DNA of 64,000 nucleotides from NCBI GenBank assembly GCA_003263775.1, contig JYJJ01000057.1, forward strand, positions 248,001 through 312,000, in the 5' to 3' direction. This document shows, in pieces, positions 1-7,973 of the stretch. Made by a program: the position numbers and the translations under genes. The DNA is from Vibrio maritimus. GTDB lineage: Bacteria; Pseudomonadota; Gammaproteobacteria; Enterobacterales; Vibrionaceae. Each line of letters opens with the position of its first letter. Positions within the stretch are counted from its first letter, which is position 1. The notes beneath the pieces were generated by a model. It saw only the letters and a list, made by a program, of their open reading frames with translations, made no database searches and was not told the origin of the DNA.

Positions 1-48
1 AAGTCTTTAGTAACCAGAGGTTAAGAGAGTTTTACTCCCTTTTAAAAC

Positions 49-90
49 GGTGAAACCCCGATGTTGGTAGCATCGGGGTTTCGAATTTTT
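49..90. terminator. Rho-independent terminator at the 3' side of rplY
   Basis: A perfect 12-bp inverted repeat (52-63 and 71-82, arm GAAACCCCGATG) is followed on the + strand by a T-rich tract. On the minus strand it lies just past the rplY stop and is followed by a weaker T run. It probably also ends a plus-strand gene that lies before the window. Confidence 0.8.
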
Positions 91-171
91 TAAAATTCTT
101 GGTTGGTAAGGCCGAGAATCTTTCTATGCATAAGGTTTGGATTAAATCCGATTAATTCCTTGGTAGGGGAA

Positions 172-450
172 TTAGATGCGGATGAAGTCCATGTGCTCAA
201 CTTTTGGCTTGAACGCGTGACGTTGAACGTCTTGTGGCTTAACCTTAACTTCTTCGCCAGCGATCACTAGAGTGATGCCTTCGTAGAATTCTGGCTTGTC
301 CATTTGGTTTACGATGTCATCGTGGTTTAGAGCAACTGATACAGGTGCTGCTTCACCACCGTAAACGATTGCTGGGAATTGACCAGCGTGACGTAGGCGG
401 CGGCTCGCACCCTTACCTAGTTCAGTACGTACTACTGCTTCGAATTTCAT
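172..450 (-). CDS. rplY: 50S ribosomal protein L25
   Basis: This is the short, 92-residue form of L25, which binds loop E of 5S rRNA in the large ribosomal subunit. The sequence starts MKFEAVVRTELGKGASRRLR and ends VEHMDFIRI, typical of the gammaproteobacterial protein, and it lacks the C-terminal CTC extension. An in-frame ATG 60 bases upstream exists, but the family start is the ATG at 450. The gene is alone on its transcript, with a terminator downstream and a structured leader upstream that looks like a 5S loop E mimic, suggesting autoregulation. Confidence 0.97.
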   Translation of the reverse strand: MKFEAVVRTELGKGASRRLRHAGQFPAIVYGGEAAPVSVALNHDDIVNQMDKPEFYEGITLVIAGEEVKVKPQDVQRHAFKPKVEHMDFIRI

Positions 451-600
451 AGTTTTTACTCTCAAAATAGTAAAATTAACAAATACGTTTTGACATAGCG
501 ACCTAGTCAAAACTTAAATCGCTTTGAGTGATCGTAAAGATACTCTCAAAACGAGCGCGGATACTAACATCCATACTGTGGCTCGGCAATAGCAAATTGC
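451..600 (-). promoter_or_regulatory. rplY 5' leader with 5S loop E-like element (candidate L25 autoregulatory leader)
   Basis: On the minus strand the leader holds GATGTTAGT (within 560-575) facing GAGAGTA (541-548). E. coli 5S loop E, the L25 binding site, has GAUGGUAGU facing GAGAGUA. A second GAGAGTA lies just before the rplY start (458-467), overlapping the likely ribosome binding region. L25 leaders are, to my knowledge, described in Gammaproteobacteria. The exact boundaries here are inferred. Confidence 0.6.
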
Positions 601-611
601 TTATATCTCTA

Positions 612-1979
612 CTATTTTTCGCCCTTTGCGCGCTTTAGCTTAAGAACTGCGCGCAATCCGCCCATTTTACTCTCTCCAAGCTCCAGTTGGCCACGATAAC
701 TGTGTGCCATTTCAGAGACGATATTGAGACCAAGACCGGTGCCAGGCGTGCTTTCATCCAGGCGAACGCCGCGCTTGGTGACTTCTCGGCATTGTTCTGC
801 GGGAATGCCCGGTCCGTCGTCTTCGATAATGAGCGCTACTTCAGAGTCACCAATATCATTGGAGTAAACTCGGATAAAACTGTTGCCCCACTTGTAAGCG
901 TTCTCCAGTAGGTTACCAAGCATCTCATCCAGGTCTGCTTTTTCAACAGCGACTTCCAAATCGGTATCTAGCTCACTAATAAGAGCAATCTCTCGTTCGG
1001 CAAAGACTTTATCAAAGGCGAGTGAGATAGCATCAACGCGTTCGCTAGGGGAAGATTTGACTGCGAGGATGTTCATTGCACCAGCCATACGTGCACGGCC
1101 TAAGTGATAATCGATTTGTGCTTGGATTTTAGCGATTTGTGGCTCCAACTTAGCGCGGTCTTCAGTAGATAGGCTTTCAAGCTCGTTCTTTAGTACAGAC
1201 AGTGGCGTTTTTAGCGCGTGCGATAGGTTGCCTGCATGATGTCTTGCTCGTTCAAGCAGCTCCTGATAGTGAAAGAGTAGGGCATTCAAGTCTTTAACCA
1301 GCGGCGCGATCTCTTTAGGGTACTGCTCGTCTAATGAGTGCTGTTCTGCCGCTCTTAGACTTTGTAGTTCACGTTGCATTTTACCGAGTGGACGCAAAGA
1401 CCAGCTTACCTGACCGATGATGAGCGCCAATATACCGAAGACCATAACACCGAGAATGAGCCAAAGCTCTCCCGTTAATGACTCTAGCGTGTCATCAATA
1501 GGATCTTCATCTTGGCCAATAATAATGGTGACTCCGTCACTGACCTCTGGCAGAAACAAAGTGCGCTTTATCGTGATGAGCTTTTCATCTTTAGCACCAA
1601 AGTAATGAGGCTGTTTGTCTTTACCTTTAGTGCGCAGTGTTTGATCCCAAAGCGAACGGGAGCGCTGGATGTCTTGTTTGGTTTCAATTTGCCAGTAGAG
1701 ACCACTGTATGGTTGATTGAAGCGCGGATCGGAAAGTTGAGCTGAAAGAATAAGCTGACCTTGGTCGTCGACCTCTAGATTGGCGGCAATTTCATCCATG
1801 GCATGGCCAAGTTGAACTTCGAGATCACTGATTAAGTAATCTCGAACTAATCCTGGAATCGACACGCCAGCGGCAATTGTCATGGCGGAGAGCCACAGCG
1901 TCGCGGCGAGCAATAGGCGAGTTTTGAGACTGAGCTTTTTGACTCCTTTGCGCAGTCTCTCTTTGGAAAGGTTAGGCAT
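612..1979 (-). CDS. PhoQ-like sensor histidine kinase
   Basis: A 455-residue membrane histidine kinase. It has a first membrane segment near residues 20-45, a periplasmic sensor of about 120 residues, and a second segment near 170-195. The dimerisation box is NLSHALKTPLSVL (phospho-accepting His near 254). The ATPase domain has an N box (LLENAYKWG), DDGPGIP and GTGLGL. The box resembles that of PhoQ. It overlaps the upstream response regulator by 8 bases, so the two are translationally coupled, and the stimulus would be read in the periplasm. The acidic PepSY protein upstream is a likely partner. The specific signal cannot be read from sequence. Confidence 0.9.
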   Translation of the reverse strand: MPNLSKERLRKGVKKLSLKTRLLLAATLWLSAMTIAAGVSIPGLVRDYLISDLEVQLGHAMDEIAANLEVDDQGQLILSAQLSDPRFNQPYSGLYWQIETKQDIQRSRSLWDQTLRTKGKDKQPHYFGAKDEKLITIKRTLFLPEVSDGVTIIIGQDEDPIDDTLESLTGELWLILGVMVFGILALIIGQVSWSLRPLGKMQRELQSLRAAEQHSLDEQYPKEIAPLVKDLNALLFHYQELLERARHHAGNLSHALKTPLSVLKNELESLSTEDRAKLEPQIAKIQAQIDYHLGRARMAGAMNILAVKSSPSERVDAISLAFDKVFAEREIALISELDTDLEVAVEKADLDEMLGNLLENAYKWGNSFIRVYSNDIGDSEVALIIEDDGPGIPAEQCREVTKRGVRLDESTPGTGLGLNIVSEMAHSYRGQLELGESKMGGLRAVLKLKRAKGEK

Positions 1980-2628
1980 TCAACTGATACCCTAGTCCTC
2001 GAACGGTTCTTATGACATTCGGAGCGATCTTTTTGCGGATTCGGCCGATGAACACTTCAATCGTGTTGGAGTCGCGGTCAAAGTCTTGTTTGTAAATGTG
2101 CTCAACCAGTTCAGTGCGGGAAATGACTTTGTCGGCATTGTGCATAAAGTAAGCCACAACTTTGTACTCAAGTGCCGTGAGACTCACAGCGTTCCCTTGC
2201 CACATCACTTTAGAGGTTCGTGTATCTAAGCTCAGATCGCCAATTTGCATCAGTGGTGAGGCGTTGCCCGAGGCGCGGCGAAGCTGTGCACGGATACGGG
2301 CGATGAGCTCAATCATTTCAAAGGGTTTGGTGAGGTAGTCGTCTGCACCTGCGTTGAGGCCTTCAACGCGCTGTGTGAGAGTGTCACGAGCGCTAAGGAT
2401 CACAACTGGCGTGTTGATGCCTTCATCTCGAATACCTTTTAATACCGTTAGGCCATCTATTTTAGGAAGTCCTAGGTCGAGAACAATCGCATCCCAATCC
2501 TCAGACGTGGCGCGATAAAGTGCATCAATACCATCTTGAGCCAGCTCAGGTACCCAGCCTGCGCTCTCAAGAGTTTCTAAGATCTGTTCACCCAATCTTG
2601 GTTCATCTTCAACAACAAGAATCTTCAT
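1972..2628 (-). CDS. OmpR/PhoP-family response regulator
   Basis: A 218-residue DNA-binding regulator. The receiver domain has the acidic pair near the start (VVEDEP), a phospho-acceptor Asp in AIVLDLGLPKIDGL (about residue 51) and the conserved Lys in YLTKPFEM. A winged-helix output domain fills the C-terminal half and ends RTVRGLGYQLNA, typical of OmpR/PhoP. It sits between the PepSY gene and the kinase on the same strand, and its end overlaps the kinase start. Confidence 0.93.
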   Translation of the reverse strand: MKILVVEDEPRLGEQILETLESAGWVPELAQDGIDALYRATSEDWDAIVLDLGLPKIDGLTVLKGIRDEGINTPVVILSARDTLTQRVEGLNAGADDYLTKPFEMIELIARIRAQLRRASGNASPLMQIGDLSLDTRTSKVMWQGNAVSLTALEYKVVAYFMHNADKVISRTELVEHIYKQDFDRDSNTIEVFIGRIRKKIAPNVIRTVRGLGYQLNA

Positions 2629-2648
2629 TATATTTCTCTTTTTTTATT

Positions 2649-2686
2649 TATAGTTGTTTGCGACTTATATAGTTAGTTGCGACTTA
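2649..2686. repeat. 19-bp tandem duplication starting at the PepSY stop codon
   Basis: Two adjacent 19-mers, 2649-2667 and 2668-2686, match at 17 of 19 positions. On the minus strand each begins TAAGTCGCAA. The TAA of the copy next to the gene is the stop codon of the PepSY gene. Confidence 0.85.
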
Positions 2687-3106
2687 TTTTTTGATAACTC
2701 TTTGTAGATTATGGCCTTTGATCTCCATCATCTCCAGTGTTGTTGCATTGTATTCGACCTTTATAACGTCTTGGTCGTGCAATAGCTTGAGCTCGTAGAT
2801 CCATTCATTGTCATCTTCTTCTAGCTCAACTTTTATCACGCGGCCGTTGAGATCGTTTTCAACCGTTGCAAATAGCTCAGAGAAGGGTTTAATGAGACCT
2901 TGTTGAACGGCATCAAAGACTTCGTCTTGATCTTCATCGAACTCAACGCGAGTATCACCCGTTTCTACATCTTGAACTAACTCATGACCACTCTGTTTAT
3001 TCGCAGCCTGGTCGTTAGAGAAAAAGCCCGCGTTCGCTGTTAAGGGGGCGACAAGCAAGGCTGAAAGAGCGAGTGTGGCAAAGACTTTATTTACTGGGTA
3101 AGACAT
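2684..3106 (-). CDS. Periplasmic PepSY-domain protein
   Basis: A 140-residue secreted protein. The N-terminus carries a signal peptide ending near AFA-like residues (LTANAGFFS). The mature part is acidic and looks like a PepSY fold, with the closing strands IKVEYNATTLEMMEIKGHN. PepSY proteins often accompany PhoPQ-like systems and may tune the sensor or bind ligands, but the role here is inferred from the neighbouring kinase and regulator genes on the same strand. No frameshift is seen. Confidence 0.8.
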   Translation of the reverse strand: MSYPVNKVFATLALSALLVAPLTANAGFFSNDQAANKQSGHELVQDVETGDTRVEFDEDQDEVFDAVQQGLIKPFSELFATVENDLNGRVIKVELEEDDNEWIYELKLLHDQDVIKVEYNATTLEMMEIKGHNLQRVIKK

Positions 3107-3178
3107 AGCAAGATCTCGGCGTTATCAAACATTATATTAATATAAAGGGCGAAATATGAATCAAACCTGAACAGGTTT

Positions 3179-4915
3179 TCAGTTTAATTCATCATCGAAC
3201 ACTTTATCGCGCATTTTCCAGAAACGGCCACTTTTACGAGCGATGACAAAAGCGGGCAATCTAAACCTGTGTTGATTGTTGACCACTTTAGTTGGCGAGG
3301 TAGCATCAAACTCACGATGTTTATCCGCCAAATGCGGGCGTACGAACTTAGACAAAAAGGTCTGTTTTTGCTTTTTGGTGCTCAAAGACCAAAACTCACT
3401 CACTTGAGCATCGTTTTCGCCAATGTAATTAACGCGAAGGCTGCTTTTGCCTTTGTCATCTTTGTGCACTTGCAGGTTCATGTCGACGCACTCGAAGACT
3501 AAGGCGTCTTTAAGGTTTAATGCTTCTTTGAGCTTTTTATCTGGGTCGACCAAGGTTGCGTCGCACTCGTGACAAATTCGAGCGGCAATGTCGTTATCTG
3601 CGCCACATTCAGAGCAGTACTTAGCTCTAAATCGATAGTCACAGTGTTCGCGTTCTCCAGTCTCTTCATCGGTAAAGTAGCCTTGGCACTTACGGCCAAA
3701 GTGCTCAATCAAAAAACCGTTGGCATCGAGCTTGCCCCAAAAGTCATTATTAAACCCGCAAGCCGGGCAGGGGATGGTAATGATTTCTGAGTCTGAATCG
3801 GGTTTTGGGTTGCCAACTTCAGGCTGATAGAGATCGTAAGTGTTGCCTGCATAATCAAGAACCAAACACTCCGTTTTGCCATCAGAAAGACGAAGGCCAC
3901 GGCCGACAATTTGTTGGTACAGACTGACGGATTCGGTTGGGCGCAGTATCGCGATTAAATCGACATGTGGCGCATCAAAGCCTGTGGTCAGTACGGATAC
4001 ATTGACCAAGAATTTGATGTCTCGCTGCTTGAATCGATTAATGATGTCGTCACGCTCAGGCGTTGGCGTGTCGCCTATGACGATTTGACTGGCTTCCTCT
4101 GGCAAAAGAGAAAGGATCTCCTGAGCGTGACGTACTGTCGCAGCAAAAATCATCACACCCTGCTTATCTTCACTGTAGCGGATGATTTGCTCAACAATCT
4201 GGGGTGTCGCGCGCTTAGACTGTTCAATCACCAAGTCCATCTCCGACTCTTTGTATTTGCCCATGCTGGTGGGTTTTAACTGAGAGAAGTCGTAGCTCAG
4301 CACGGGAGCATCGATGAGTTTTGCTGGGGTTAGGAACCCTTCATCCAAAAGGTACTGAATCGGGAGTTCAAAAATACAGTCTTTAAAGAAACGCGGCTCA
4401 TCGCTGCGCACTAAGCCCTTGGTGTGATATTGGTAAATCCAGCCCACACCAAGACGGTAGGGGGTTGCAGTCAGTCCAAGTATTTTAATGCCAGGATTAA
4501 TCTCGCATAAATGACTAATGACTTTCTGGTAGCTTGATGTCTTGGTCTCTGGCACGCGGTGGCACTCATCGATTACCAGCAGTGAGAACTGATTGGCGAA
4601 CGCATCTAGGTTTCTCACCACAGATTGTACTGAAGCGAAGACGACTTGTTCAGAGGTTTCTTTGCGTCCGAGACCCGCTGAAAATATCGACCCTTTCAGA
4701 CCATAGCCTTCATATTTTGCGTGATTTTGCTCTACCAGCTCTTTTACGTGGGCAAGCACCAATACTCGACCGCGTGCAAGGCGAGCGAGCTCAGCAATTA
4801 CCAAGCTTTTACCAGCACCTGTTGGGAGCACAATGACAGCTGGCGTGTCATTTTTGCGGAAATAATGGATAACGGCTTTAACGGAGTCGGCTTGATAAGG
4901 TCGAAGCGTGTACAT
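3179..4915 (-). CDS. radD: DEAD/DEAH-box helicase of the RadD (YejH) family
   Basis: A 578-residue superfamily 2 helicase, close to E. coli RadD (586). Visible motifs are Walker A LPTGAGKS (about residues 29-36), Walker B VIDECHRVP, GLTATPY, and the arginine-finger motif QQIVGRGLRLS. A C-terminal cysteine-rich zinc region follows (CPACGF, CSECGAD, CHEC). RadD is linked to recovery from radiation damage and to RecA-dependent strand exchange. The gene is divergent from rsuA across a 70-base gap. Confidence 0.93.
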   Translation of the reverse strand: MYTLRPYQADSVKAVIHYFRKNDTPAVIVLPTGAGKSLVIAELARLARGRVLVLAHVKELVEQNHAKYEGYGLKGSIFSAGLGRKETSEQVVFASVQSVVRNLDAFANQFSLLVIDECHRVPETKTSSYQKVISHLCEINPGIKILGLTATPYRLGVGWIYQYHTKGLVRSDEPRFFKDCIFELPIQYLLDEGFLTPAKLIDAPVLSYDFSQLKPTSMGKYKESEMDLVIEQSKRATPQIVEQIIRYSEDKQGVMIFAATVRHAQEILSLLPEEASQIVIGDTPTPERDDIINRFKQRDIKFLVNVSVLTTGFDAPHVDLIAILRPTESVSLYQQIVGRGLRLSDGKTECLVLDYAGNTYDLYQPEVGNPKPDSDSEIITIPCPACGFNNDFWGKLDANGFLIEHFGRKCQGYFTDEETGEREHCDYRFRAKYCSECGADNDIAARICHECDATLVDPDKKLKEALNLKDALVFECVDMNLQVHKDDKGKSSLRVNYIGENDAQVSEFWSLSTKKQKQTFLSKFVRPHLADKHREFDATSPTKVVNNQHRFRLPAFVIARKSGRFWKMRDKVFDDELN

Positions 4916-4985
4916 ACGGCTCAGTTTTACTCTACATTTTGAAAAACCCCTCTATAATACCCCACGAAATGAAAACGAGGTATTC

Positions 4986-5684
4986 ATGCGTTTAGATAAG
5001 TTTTTGTGTGACGCGTTAGGCGCTACACGTAAAGAAGCCACAAAGATCATCAAATCGGGCGATGTCACTGTAGATGGCGTGATTCAAAAGAGTGGTGCAT
5101 TCAAGGTAACAGAAGAGAGCAGTGTCGAGTGGCAGGATCGTGAGGTTTGTATGCAAGGCCCTCGCTATATCATGCTATTTAAGCCAGACGGTTTTGTCTG
5201 CTCTCATGAAGATGGATTCAACCACACCGCCTTTATGCTGCTTGATGAAGTGAAAATGGAAAATCTCCACTTTGCAGGTCGATTAGATGTGGATACTACC
5301 GGCCTGGTCTTGATTACCGATGATGGTCAGTGGTCACACAGAATTACATCGCCAAAACACAAGTGTGCTAAGACTTATCGCGTGTGGTTAGCCGATCCTG
5401 TTCAGCCAAACTATCAGCAAGCGTTTGAAGAGGGTATTGAGCTAAGAAACGAGAAAGCCCCGACGCTACCGGCTCAACTTGAAATCATCGATGATAACGA
5501 AGTGCTACTGACTATTCACGAAGGCAAATACCATCAAGTTAAGCGCATGTTTGCGGCACTTGGTAACAAGGTTGAAGGTCTGCATCGTGAGAGTGTGGGT
5601 GAAATCGTTTTGGATGAGATGCTTGAGCCTGGCGAGTATCGTTATCTCACTCAAGAAGAAATTGACTCAGTCTGGAAAAAGTAA
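4986..5684 (+). CDS. rsuA: 16S rRNA pseudouridine-516 synthase
   Basis: A 232-residue RsuA-family enzyme that makes pseudouridine at position 516 of 16S rRNA. It has an N-terminal S4 RNA-binding domain (MRLDKFLCDALGATRKEA) and the catalytic motif GRLDVDTTGLVLIT with the active-site Asp. The start chosen is the ATG at 4986, which begins the S4 domain and follows a GAGGT ribosome binding site. The longer open frame to 4908 would cover the promoter, where a TATAAT box lies at 4953-4958. Confidence 0.95.
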   Translation: MRLDKFLCDALGATRKEATKIIKSGDVTVDGVIQKSGAFKVTEESSVEWQDREVCMQGPRYIMLFKPDGFVCSHEDGFNHTAFMLLDEVKMENLHFAGRLDVDTTGLVLITDDGQWSHRITSPKHKCAKTYRVWLADPVQPNYQQAFEEGIELRNEKAPTLPAQLEIIDDNEVLLTIHEGKYHQVKRMFAALGNKVEGLHRESVGEIVLDEMLEPGEYRYLTQEEIDSVWKK

Positions 5685-5752
5685 TACTAATAGACTGATT
5701 TATAAGTTTAGATTCATTTTGTGAATAGAATGGCTGCGAGCCTCAAATTTAA

Positions 5753-5843
5753 TCAGTACAAAGCAGACGTAGCTCTGTAAAACATAGCTCTGTAAAACAT
5801 AGCTCTATCAAACATAGCTCTATCGAACTTAGCTTTGTACTGA
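5753..5843. repeat. Four 15-bp tandem repeats inside a 12-bp inverted repeat
   Basis: Four contiguous 15-mers run from 5771 to 5830 (AGCTCTGTAAAACAT twice, then two variants). They are enclosed by a perfect 12-bp inverted repeat, TCAGTACAAAGC at 5753-5764 and its complement at 5832-5843. Read one base earlier, every unit starts TAG. It lies between rsuA and the efflux gene. Confidence 0.9.
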
Positions 5844-5955
5844 CCACCCTCCTATTCTCGCGGCCAGATTCATAACCAATCTCACTCAACGGGACGTTGA
5901 GTAAAACATGAGCATAAAAGCAAGGAATGCGGCTCATCGACGTTTTAGGAGCGAT

Positions 5956-7161
5956 ATGAGTTCTCAAACCACATCGCAGCCCAATACACCCCAACTTGGT
6001 TTGTTACTGTTTTTAGTGCTTGGCGCTATTGGTGCATTGACGCCGCTGGCGATTGACATGTACCTCCCTGCGATGCCAACGATCGCGCAGGATATGGGTG
6101 TCACGGCCGGGGCTGTGCAAATCACGTTAACTGTGTATACCGCTGGGTTTGCTATTGGTCAGCTTTTGCATGGCCCGCTTGCGGACAGTTTTGGACGCAG
6201 GCCCATCTTGTTATTTGGTGTGTTCTTTTTCGGTGTTGCCTCCGCGGTGTGTGCGACTACGACCAGTATTGAATCGCTTACCTTGGTTCGTACTGCGCAA
6301 GGGTTTGCCGGCGCTGCCGCTGCGGTGATTATCCAAGCGGTTGTGCGTGACATGTTTGATAAAGAAGACTTCGCGCGCACTATGTCTTTTGTCACCCTGG
6401 TCATTACCTTGGCACCTTTGGTAGCACCAATGATTGGCGGTCACCTTGCCGTTTGGTTTGGGTGGCGCTCAATCTTTTGGGTGTTGACGGGCTTTTCGGT
6501 GATCGTGATTGCTGCCGTGCTTTGGAAAATCCCAGAAACACTGGCTCCAGAAAACAGACAACCGCTGCGATTTAGAACCACAATTAAAAATTACCTGCGT
6601 CTTTGTCAAAATCCAGTTGCGATGGGGCTTATTTTCTCTGGTGCGTTTTCATTTGCGGGTATGTTTGCCTTTCTGACAGCAGGTTCGTTTGTCTACATTG
6701 ATATCTATGGTGTGTCGCCTGATCAATTTGGTTACCTGTTTGGTCTGAACATTGTGACTATGATTATCATGACGAGCTTAAACGGCCGCTTTGTTAAGAA
6801 AGTAGGCTTGCACGGGATGCTGCGCTTTGGCATCGGTGTCCAGCTATTTGCGGGCATGGGACTATTAGTGAGTGGCGTGCTAGATCTTGGTATTTGGGGC
6901 ATAGTGCCGTTTGTGATGCTATTTGTTGGGACGCTGTCTACGATTGGTAGTAATGCGATGGGCTTACTGCTGAGTGGTTATCCGACAATGGCTGGCACGG
7001 CATCGTCCCTAGCGGGCACGTTACGATTTGGCACAGGCTCTGTAGTCGGCGCGATTGTGGCGTTTTTGCCGAGCGGTACTCCGTGGCCAATGATTGCATT
7101 AATGGCGATTTGTTCGGTATTATCCGCCGCCTTGTATTGGACGTTTGGAAAGAAAGCATAA
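5956..7161 (+). CDS. Bcr/CflA-family multidrug efflux MFS transporter
   Basis: A 401-residue inner-membrane proton antiporter of the DHA1 family, with about 12 hydrophobic segments. The family signatures are LTPLAIDMYLPAMP at the first helix and GPLADSFGRRPILL in the 2-3 loop. Bcr/CflA proteins export bicyclomycin, chloramphenicol-type drugs and sulfonamides, but the substrate here is unknown. The start at 5956 follows TAGGAG with good spacing; an upstream ATG at 5908 lacks this. Its stop overlaps the DUF2913 start (TAATG), so the two form one unit. Confidence 0.9.
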   Translation: MSSQTTSQPNTPQLGLLLFLVLGAIGALTPLAIDMYLPAMPTIAQDMGVTAGAVQITLTVYTAGFAIGQLLHGPLADSFGRRPILLFGVFFFGVASAVCATTTSIESLTLVRTAQGFAGAAAAVIIQAVVRDMFDKEDFARTMSFVTLVITLAPLVAPMIGGHLAVWFGWRSIFWVLTGFSVIVIAAVLWKIPETLAPENRQPLRFRTTIKNYLRLCQNPVAMGLIFSGAFSFAGMFAFLTAGSFVYIDIYGVSPDQFGYLFGLNIVTMIIMTSLNGRFVKKVGLHGMLRFGIGVQLFAGMGLLVSGVLDLGIWGIVPFVMLFVGTLSTIGSNAMGLLLSGYPTMAGTASSLAGTLRFGTGSVVGAIVAFLPSGTPWPMIALMAICSVLSAALYWTFGKKA

Positions 7162-7814
7162 TGTCTGCATATTATTCAGAAATTCAAAAAGTCGTGAACT
7201 CAGCATTAGACGAGTTGGCGGCGGAACACGCTACAGGAAAGCTAATTAACTCGCCTGTAACCAATAACCATTTTTTGGTGAGATGGGTAACACGCACGAT
7301 CAAAACCCAGCGTTTTGGTAAAGCGACCAGTGCGAACCTAATCCAATGGCAAAAGACTGGGCGTTCTAAGGGCAATGAGTCGATGCTAGAGCCTACGTTC
7401 AAGCGTATTTCAGCGTATTACGAAGGCTTCTTTGGTGGCGAGATAGCTCCGATCACTGATGCTAAAATCGAGCAGTTCATTGATGATATGGAACAAGTAG
7501 GCTGGGGCGTGTGTACTTCGGAAGTGTTGACCGATGGCAGCAAAGTCCAATTCTTTACCGATGGCGCCAACTCATTTGCTGTGTGTGCTAATCAATGTGA
7601 TGACTGCTTTGACGGTGAGAACCTAGTAAAACCAATGAGTTGGTTTGTTCGCGGTAACCATGCTGAGTTCATTACTAAGGCCTATGAGGCTGGATTTATG
7701 CTTCACAAAGTGACGGATTATAAGTCTAAAGTGAAGTATCACGGTGAGTACCTTGTTTACCCACTTAACCAGGGCACGCAGCTAGCGGAAATTCCGCTTT
7801 CATTTAAAGCGTAA
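7161..7814 (+). CDS. DUF2913 family protein
   Basis: A 217-residue soluble protein starting MSAYYSEIQKVVNSALDELA, which I recognise as the Vibrio/Photobacterium DUF2913 family of unknown function. It has two CxxC-like cysteines (CANQCDDC) in the middle. The ATG shares its A with the stop codon of the efflux gene, so it is probably translated by reinitiation. A strong terminator follows. No function is proposed. Confidence 0.82.
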   Translation: MSAYYSEIQKVVNSALDELAAEHATGKLINSPVTNNHFLVRWVTRTIKTQRFGKATSANLIQWQKTGRSKGNESMLEPTFKRISAYYEGFFGGEIAPITDAKIEQFIDDMEQVGWGVCTSEVLTDGSKVQFFTDGANSFAVCANQCDDCFDGENLVKPMSWFVRGNHAEFITKAYEAGFMLHKVTDYKSKVKYHGEYLVYPLNQGTQLAEIPLSFKA

Positions 7815-7831
7815 CTATCTGGTTTGAAAAG

Positions 7832-7870
7832 AAAAGCGTAGCCCCAGTTTTAGGGTGCTACGCTTTTTTT
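7832..7870. terminator. Rho-independent terminator after the DUF2913 gene
   Basis: The stem AAAAGCGTAGC / GCTACGCTTTT is followed by a T7 run on the + strand. An A run on the other side means it may also serve the convergent oxidoreductase gene. Confidence 0.88.
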
Positions 7871-7939
7871 ATGCTTGAATCTAGGTGATATTGTTTCAAT
7901 TGGCCTTGCGAGTTGCTGATTTAGCCTTGAGGCCGATTT

Positions 7940-7973
7940 ATCTTTGCGAACTATTTATTTTTACGAACTATTT
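7940..7973. repeat. 17-bp tandem repeat across the SDR/DUF2867 stop codon
   Basis: The 17-mers at 7940-7956 and 7957-7973 match at 15 of 17 positions. A weaker third copy (about 11/17) continues into the last codons of the gene at 7974-7990. The gene's stop codon (7968-7970) lies in the second copy. Confidence 0.8.

Noticed and set aside
3150..3180. Terminator after radD
   Set aside because: AAACCTG / CAGGTTT can pair, but no T run follows on the minus strand, so support is too weak.
5771..5830. CRISPR array or integron attC cluster
   Set aside because: The units are contiguous 15-mers with no spacers, no cas genes and no integrase or attC core sites nearby.
5749..5994. A minus-strand protein with pentapeptide-like repeats
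   Set aside because: The repeat in the translation simply reflects the 15-bp tandem DNA units. There is no ribosome binding site and the frame covers the promoter of the efflux gene.
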